In this document: piece by piece, positions 60,395 through 64,000 of the stretch
How positions within the stretch are numbered: position 1 is the first letter of the stretch
How the letters are laid out: each line of letters starts with the position of its first letter
Assembly: GCA_019925795.1 (NCBI GenBank)
Contig: CM034313.1
Location: forward strand, 28,139,710-28,203,709
Reading direction: 5' to 3'
Length of the DNA: 64,000 nt
Source: Dendrobium chrysotoxum
Taxonomy: Eukaryota > Streptophyta > Magnoliopsida > Asparagales > Orchidaceae
The notes under the pieces: model-generated
The model's database searches: none
What the model was told of the DNA's origin: nothing
What the model saw: only the letters and a program-made list of their open reading frames with translations
Position numbers and translations under genes: made by a program

Positions 60395-61997
60395 TGTTGC
60401 AAATCTGGTTTTGATGATGACAAACATGTTTCCAGTATGTTTTGCTTGGCACAAAAGATCACGAGCAACTCAAGCCAACTCAAGATCGAGACCAAGTGTG
60501 TCCAATGTACTATTTTTCTTTTTCTTGAGTCAATTGTAATGTAATTGATCCCCTAGCTAAGTAACCTTGCACACACACACTCAGGGGGAGAGCTTGAGTG
60601 AGTTAGAGTTCTGTTCATTTTTTGTTCAGATCATCCTGGACGTACTCACATCATCCTGAACGATCCAGTAAAAATAGAAACCCTAATTAGGGCGACCAAG
60701 TTAAGAGGGTTTGATTAAGCAGATCATCCTGGATGATCTTTAGATCGTACGGGACGATGTGCTCAAATCAAAAATTCTCAGCCGCCAGATCAAGTTAAGC
60801 AAATTTTTATTTTAAGTTATTTAGTCTGATCGTCCCGGATGATACGTGTATCGTCCTGGACGATTCAGTACAATCATGCCTAAATTAGTTTGGTAATTAA
60901 GGAAAGCAATTAATATTTATTTGATACGATCATATCATCCTGGACGATCGCAGGATCGTCCAGGATGATCTGGATCGTCTAGTGCATTTTAGCTGTACGA
61001 CCCGAACTGTGCTCAGGACGATTTTGGCACTTTTTGAAATAATTGTCCTGGACGATACCCTTATCGTCTAGGACGATCAAGTCATTTTTTGGTCATCCAG
61101 CACAAGTTTCTCTGGACGACCCGAACTGTCTTTTGGATGATATTCCTCGATTTACACTAATCATCCCGGATGATCGCAGGATCGTACGGGATGATATGAT
61201 CAATTTTTTCTACTGATCGTCCAGAAGAGCCAGATCGTCCAGGCTGAAACAGCTGAATTTGAACTTATCATACAGGACGATATATCGATCGTCCTGGATG
61301 ATCTTTGCCGACCAGTTGAGATTTAGAGCAAATTTTAAGCCCTCCTATAAAAGAACTTTTTCTTGAAATAAGAAAAATCTTTAGCCACTTTCCTTCCCAG
61401 AGAAACCCTAGAGAGAGAGAGAGTTTTGGAGAGAGAGAGAGAGGATCTTATGAGGGGGAGTTAGTGAGGGATTCACTAAGATTGCTCCAAGCATGGATCA
61501 AAGTCGTCTTCTCCGCTCGTCATCTTTCGTCTAGTTGGTGTTCGTTGTGGGAGGATCATTCGCAAGAAGATCCGGGGTTCTCTGCCCGCTTCAGGTGGAA
61601 GCAAAAGGAGGTCAGGTTCTCTGCCTCACCGTGTGGTGAAAAGGAGGTTTTGTATAGGCTTCTCTGCCTTGCTATGGGAGAAAAAAGAGAGACACTTTTT
61701 GTTTAGTGCAATACCCAGAGGGGAGGCTCTGGGAAGTGGACGTAGGTCAAGTTGACCGAACCACTATAAAATCTGGTTTGCTTTTCTGATTTTGTTCTGC
61801 ACTTTACTTTTCTGATATTAACTGCTTGGGTGAATATCTGTGATTGATCTTTTTGTTCTTATTTGCTTGTTTCTGCTACAAAGTATCAAAAAGATTTTTC
61901 TGTTCCTCATGAAATTTTTAAATAACCAATTCACCCCCCCCTCTTAGTTAGCCTCGGGACTAGTTCATTAGGGCTTAACATCCCTATCGAAATTTCA
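60395..61997 (+). repeat. 5' LTR of Sirevirus E
   Basis: TGTTGCAAATCTGG...AATTTCA, 1603 bp. Best-preserved palindromes in the window (60630-61310, e.g. ATCGTCCTGGACGATTC and GATCGCAGGATCGTCC), TATAAAAG at 61346, GA runs 61410-61445, only two tandem units (61576, 61615), AATTCACCCCCCCCTCTTAG at 61928. A small deletion near 60451 removes about 16 bp present in the LTR at 63608. Confidence 0.92.
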
Positions 61998-61999
61998 AG

Positions 62000-62011
62000 T
62001 GGTATCAGAGC
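62000..62011 (+). other. Primer binding site, Sirevirus E
   Basis: TGGTATCAGAGC, the exact complement of the 3' end of plant initiator Met tRNA, two bases after the LTR. The only undamaged primer site in the window. Confidence 0.9.
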
Positions 62012-62052
62012 TGGATTCAAAATTTAGGTTTAAAAACTTTTAAATTTGATCC

Positions 62053-63030
62053 ATGGCTAACTATAACAATCGTAATACTGCTGAAGGTTATTCTATTACA
62101 AGACTACCGTTGTTTGATAATATTCCTTTTGATTTTTGGAAAACACACATGTCTACTTTTTTTCAATCGATTGACTATCGCATGTGGATGTTAGTTAAGG
62201 ATGGATACGAACCACCTTTTAGATTGATTAACAATGTGAAAACTGAACTCTCGTTTGTAGATTGGACTTTTGATGATCGTGATTTAGCACAGTTAAATGC
62301 AAAATGTTTGAAATGTTTCTTTTGTGCTTTAAAATCTGAAGACTCTATGCGTGTTTCTACTTGTACAACGGGTAAAGAAATATGGGATAGATTGTGTATA
62401 ACATATGAAGGTACAACTGAAGTCAAACAGTCTAGGTTAAACATCTTGTTACATGATTACGAACTTTTTCGCATGAAACCTAGTGAGATGATTTCAGAAA
62501 TGTACACAAGGTTCACTCAAATCGTTACCTCTTTGCATGCTCTAGGAAGAGAACTAACTAACTACGAAAGAGTGAACAAAATTCTTAGATGTTTGCCTTC
62601 TTCTAACGATGCTAAGATTACTGTGATCATGGAATCTAAAGATTTAAATACTTACAGCTTACTTGGATCACTCATTGCTTATGAGCAAGGGGTGAACCAA
62701 AGACAACTTGATGCAGGTGAACGAAAGAAGGAGAAGATAGTGGCGCTAATGGCCAAAGATTCAGATGCTAACACTTCCGGGTCTGATAGCGATGATGTTG
62801 CCTTAATCACAAGGCAATTCAAGAGCTTTCTAAGGAAGAAGAATAAGAATTTTCAAAAGTGGAACAAAGGTAAGACCAGTAGAAACTTTAAAGATTCATC
62901 TGAATCTGTTTGTTTTGAATGCAGGAAGCCTGAACACATAAAGGCGGATTGTCCTACACTCAAGGCTCACCCAAGCAAGGAGAAGGGTGAGGAGAAACCA
63001 AAGTTCAGAAAGGATAAGAAGCAGATTTAG
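62053..63030 (+). CDS. Gag protein of Sirevirus E (best-preserved ORF)
   Basis: A 325-residue ORF without any internal stop. MANYNNRNTAEGYSITRLPL begins it; the ATG is in CCATGGC and matches the starts of N, M and B. The capsid-like part has FWKTHMSTFFQSIDYRMWML, LNAKCLKCFFCALKSEDSM, SRLNILLHDYELFRMKPSE, TSLHALGRELTNYERVNKIL, and LIAYEQGVNQRQLDAGE near residue 215-230. A basic stretch (FKSFLRKKNKNFQKWNKGK) precedes the zinc knuckle CFECRKPEHIKADC at residues 287-300 (CX2CX4HX4C intact), which would bind the genomic RNA. It ends at a TAG (63028) where N has CAG, and the frame continues beyond. Confidence 0.9.
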   Translation: MANYNNRNTAEGYSITRLPLFDNIPFDFWKTHMSTFFQSIDYRMWMLVKDGYEPPFRLINNVKTELSFVDWTFDDRDLAQLNAKCLKCFFCALKSEDSMRVSTCTTGKEIWDRLCITYEGTTEVKQSRLNILLHDYELFRMKPSEMISEMYTRFTQIVTSLHALGRELTNYERVNKILRCLPSSNDAKITVIMESKDLNTYSLLGSLIAYEQGVNQRQLDAGERKKEKIVALMAKDSDANTSGSDSDDVALITRQFKSFLRKKNKNFQKWNKGKTSRNFKDSSESVCFECRKPEHIKADCPTLKAHPSKEKGEEKPKFRKDKKQI

Positions 63031-63607
63031 AAGGCGTTCTGGGCAGACTCTGCATCTGACTCCTCTAAGACTGAAACTGAAGAGGAGAAAATAAATTTGT
63101 GTCTGATGGCTGATGATCACCCTAGTCAGTCGGACCAGGAAGAGGTATGTGAGCTTACTTACGATCAATTATTTGAAGTATTTGAAAAAATTCATGCATC
63201 ATATAGGAAGCTTAAGAAAACCCATGCTGACTTGAAACTAGATTATCTGACTTTGCAAAAAGAGCATGATGTGTTGATTAAGGATCATTCCACTATTGAT
63301 AGCAATCACATGTCTTTACTAGATGAGTTTGATGAACTGAATAGAAAGCATTCTCATTTAATTGTTGAGCATGATGCATTAAAAATATCGCATGTTGAAT
63401 TAGAAGCTGCCTTTAAGAAATTCAATGATATGGCATGTGAATTAGAAAGTTATGAAAGTGCAAGAACTTTTGAGATTGCTAGTCTTAACAAGGAGAACGA
63501 ATTTTTAAGAGTGAAAATTGCTGCCTTAGAGAAGAATAAAAAACCACCTACTTTTGAAGAGTTTTATGCACCGCCACCTTTTGAAAAATCTGTTGCAAAT
63601 TCATCAA
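63031..63607 (+). pseudogene. Gag C-terminal coiled-coil region of Sirevirus E
   Basis: In frame with 62053-63030 after the TAG. KAFWADSASDSS and EEEKINLCLMADDHPSQSDQ are followed by about 150 residues of heptad-rich sequence (LFEVFEKIHASYRKLKKTHA, LLDEFDELNRKHSHL, ACELESYESARTFEIASL). The frame stays open until the LTR at 63608. Relative to N the second knuckle, protease and all of pol are missing at this point. Confidence 0.85.
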
Positions 63608-64000
63608 TGTTGCAAATCTGGTTTTGATGATGACAAACATGTTTCCAGTGTGTTTTGCTTGGCTAATCTGTTTCAGGCACAAAAGACCGCGAGCCACTCA
63701 AGCCAACTCAAGATTGGGTCCAAGTGTGTCAAATGTATGATTTTTTCTTTTATTGAGTCAATTGTAATGTAACTGATCCCCTAGCTAAGTAACCTTGCAC
63801 ACACACACTCAGGGGGAGAGATTGAGTGAGTTAGAGTTTCTGTTCAATTTTTATTCAGATTGTCCTGGACGATAGTTGCATCGTCCTAGACGATCCAGTT
63901 AAAACAGAAACCCTAATTAGGGCGACTAAGTTAAGAAGGTCTGATTAAGCAGATCGTCCTGGACGATCTTTGGATCGTACGGGACGATATTCTCAAATCA
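63608..64000 (+). repeat. Start of another E-family LTR
   Basis: TGTTGCAAATCTGG to the window end, with palindromes from 63857. No polypurine tract precedes it, unlike every other 3' LTR here, and it differs from the 5' LTR of E by a 16-bp indel and about ten substitutions in the first 200 bp. It is therefore more likely a separate insertion into gag (expected duplication ATCAA, 63603-63607) than the 3' LTR of E. Confidence 0.75.

Overview
The window is a stack of decayed plant retrotransposons. I found no convincing host gene, tRNA, rRNA or CRISPR array. Initiator-Met-tRNA primer sites, Sirevirus-type (Maximus/SIRE branch of Ty1/copia) gag-pol, Tat- and Athila-like Ty3/gypsy remnants and plant L1-type LINEs with an RNase H tail point to the heterochromatic, repeat-rich part of a large-genome flowering plant. 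The species cannot be told from the sequence.

Layout. 1-2490 is the 3' end of plus-strand Sirevirus A, inserted into a LINE whose remaining 3' part runs 2491-6210. 6211-11000 is AT-rich non-coding DNA. About 11.0-20.4 kb is a badly eroded plus-strand Tat-like gypsy element holding a lone Sirevirus LTR (14978-16737). 22.1-23.2 kb is an Athila-like gag remnant, followed by a minus-strand LINE RNase H fragment (23270-24060) and an Athila-like tail. 24922-47746 is minus-strand Sirevirus M with a perfect 5-bp target duplication (TTACT). M carries two later insertions: a solo LTR (25593-27298, perfect duplication ACACT) in its 3' LTR, and a near full-length plus-strand Sirevirus N (31597-43227) in its RNase H. 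M itself sits in a minus-strand gypsy remnant whose reading frame resumes across the insertion. From 49535 to the window end elements are inserted successively into one another: a truncated LTR, B (50702), C (55732), D (minus, 59189), E (60395) and probably another E-family LTR (63608).

How the parts work. Each Sirevirus LTR has a U3 full of short palindromes with the form ATCGTCCTGGACGAT or ATCGTACTGTACGAT, then a TATA box, a GA-rich run and a tandem repeat in the transcribed part. Behind the LTR come the primer site, gag, protease, integrase, RT and RNase H. Further down is an additional non-pol ORF and two polypurine tracts. In both elements where it can be examined (N and M), the additional ORF is preceded by its own palindrome cluster and a TATA-like box about 65-70 bp before the ATG. 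This looks like an internal promoter modelled on the LTR and is the most interesting signal here.

Most coding copies are dead. Many in-frame stops are TAG or TAA where related copies have glutamine, as expected from C-to-T decay of methylated cytosine. The least damaged ORF is the gag of E (62053-63030).
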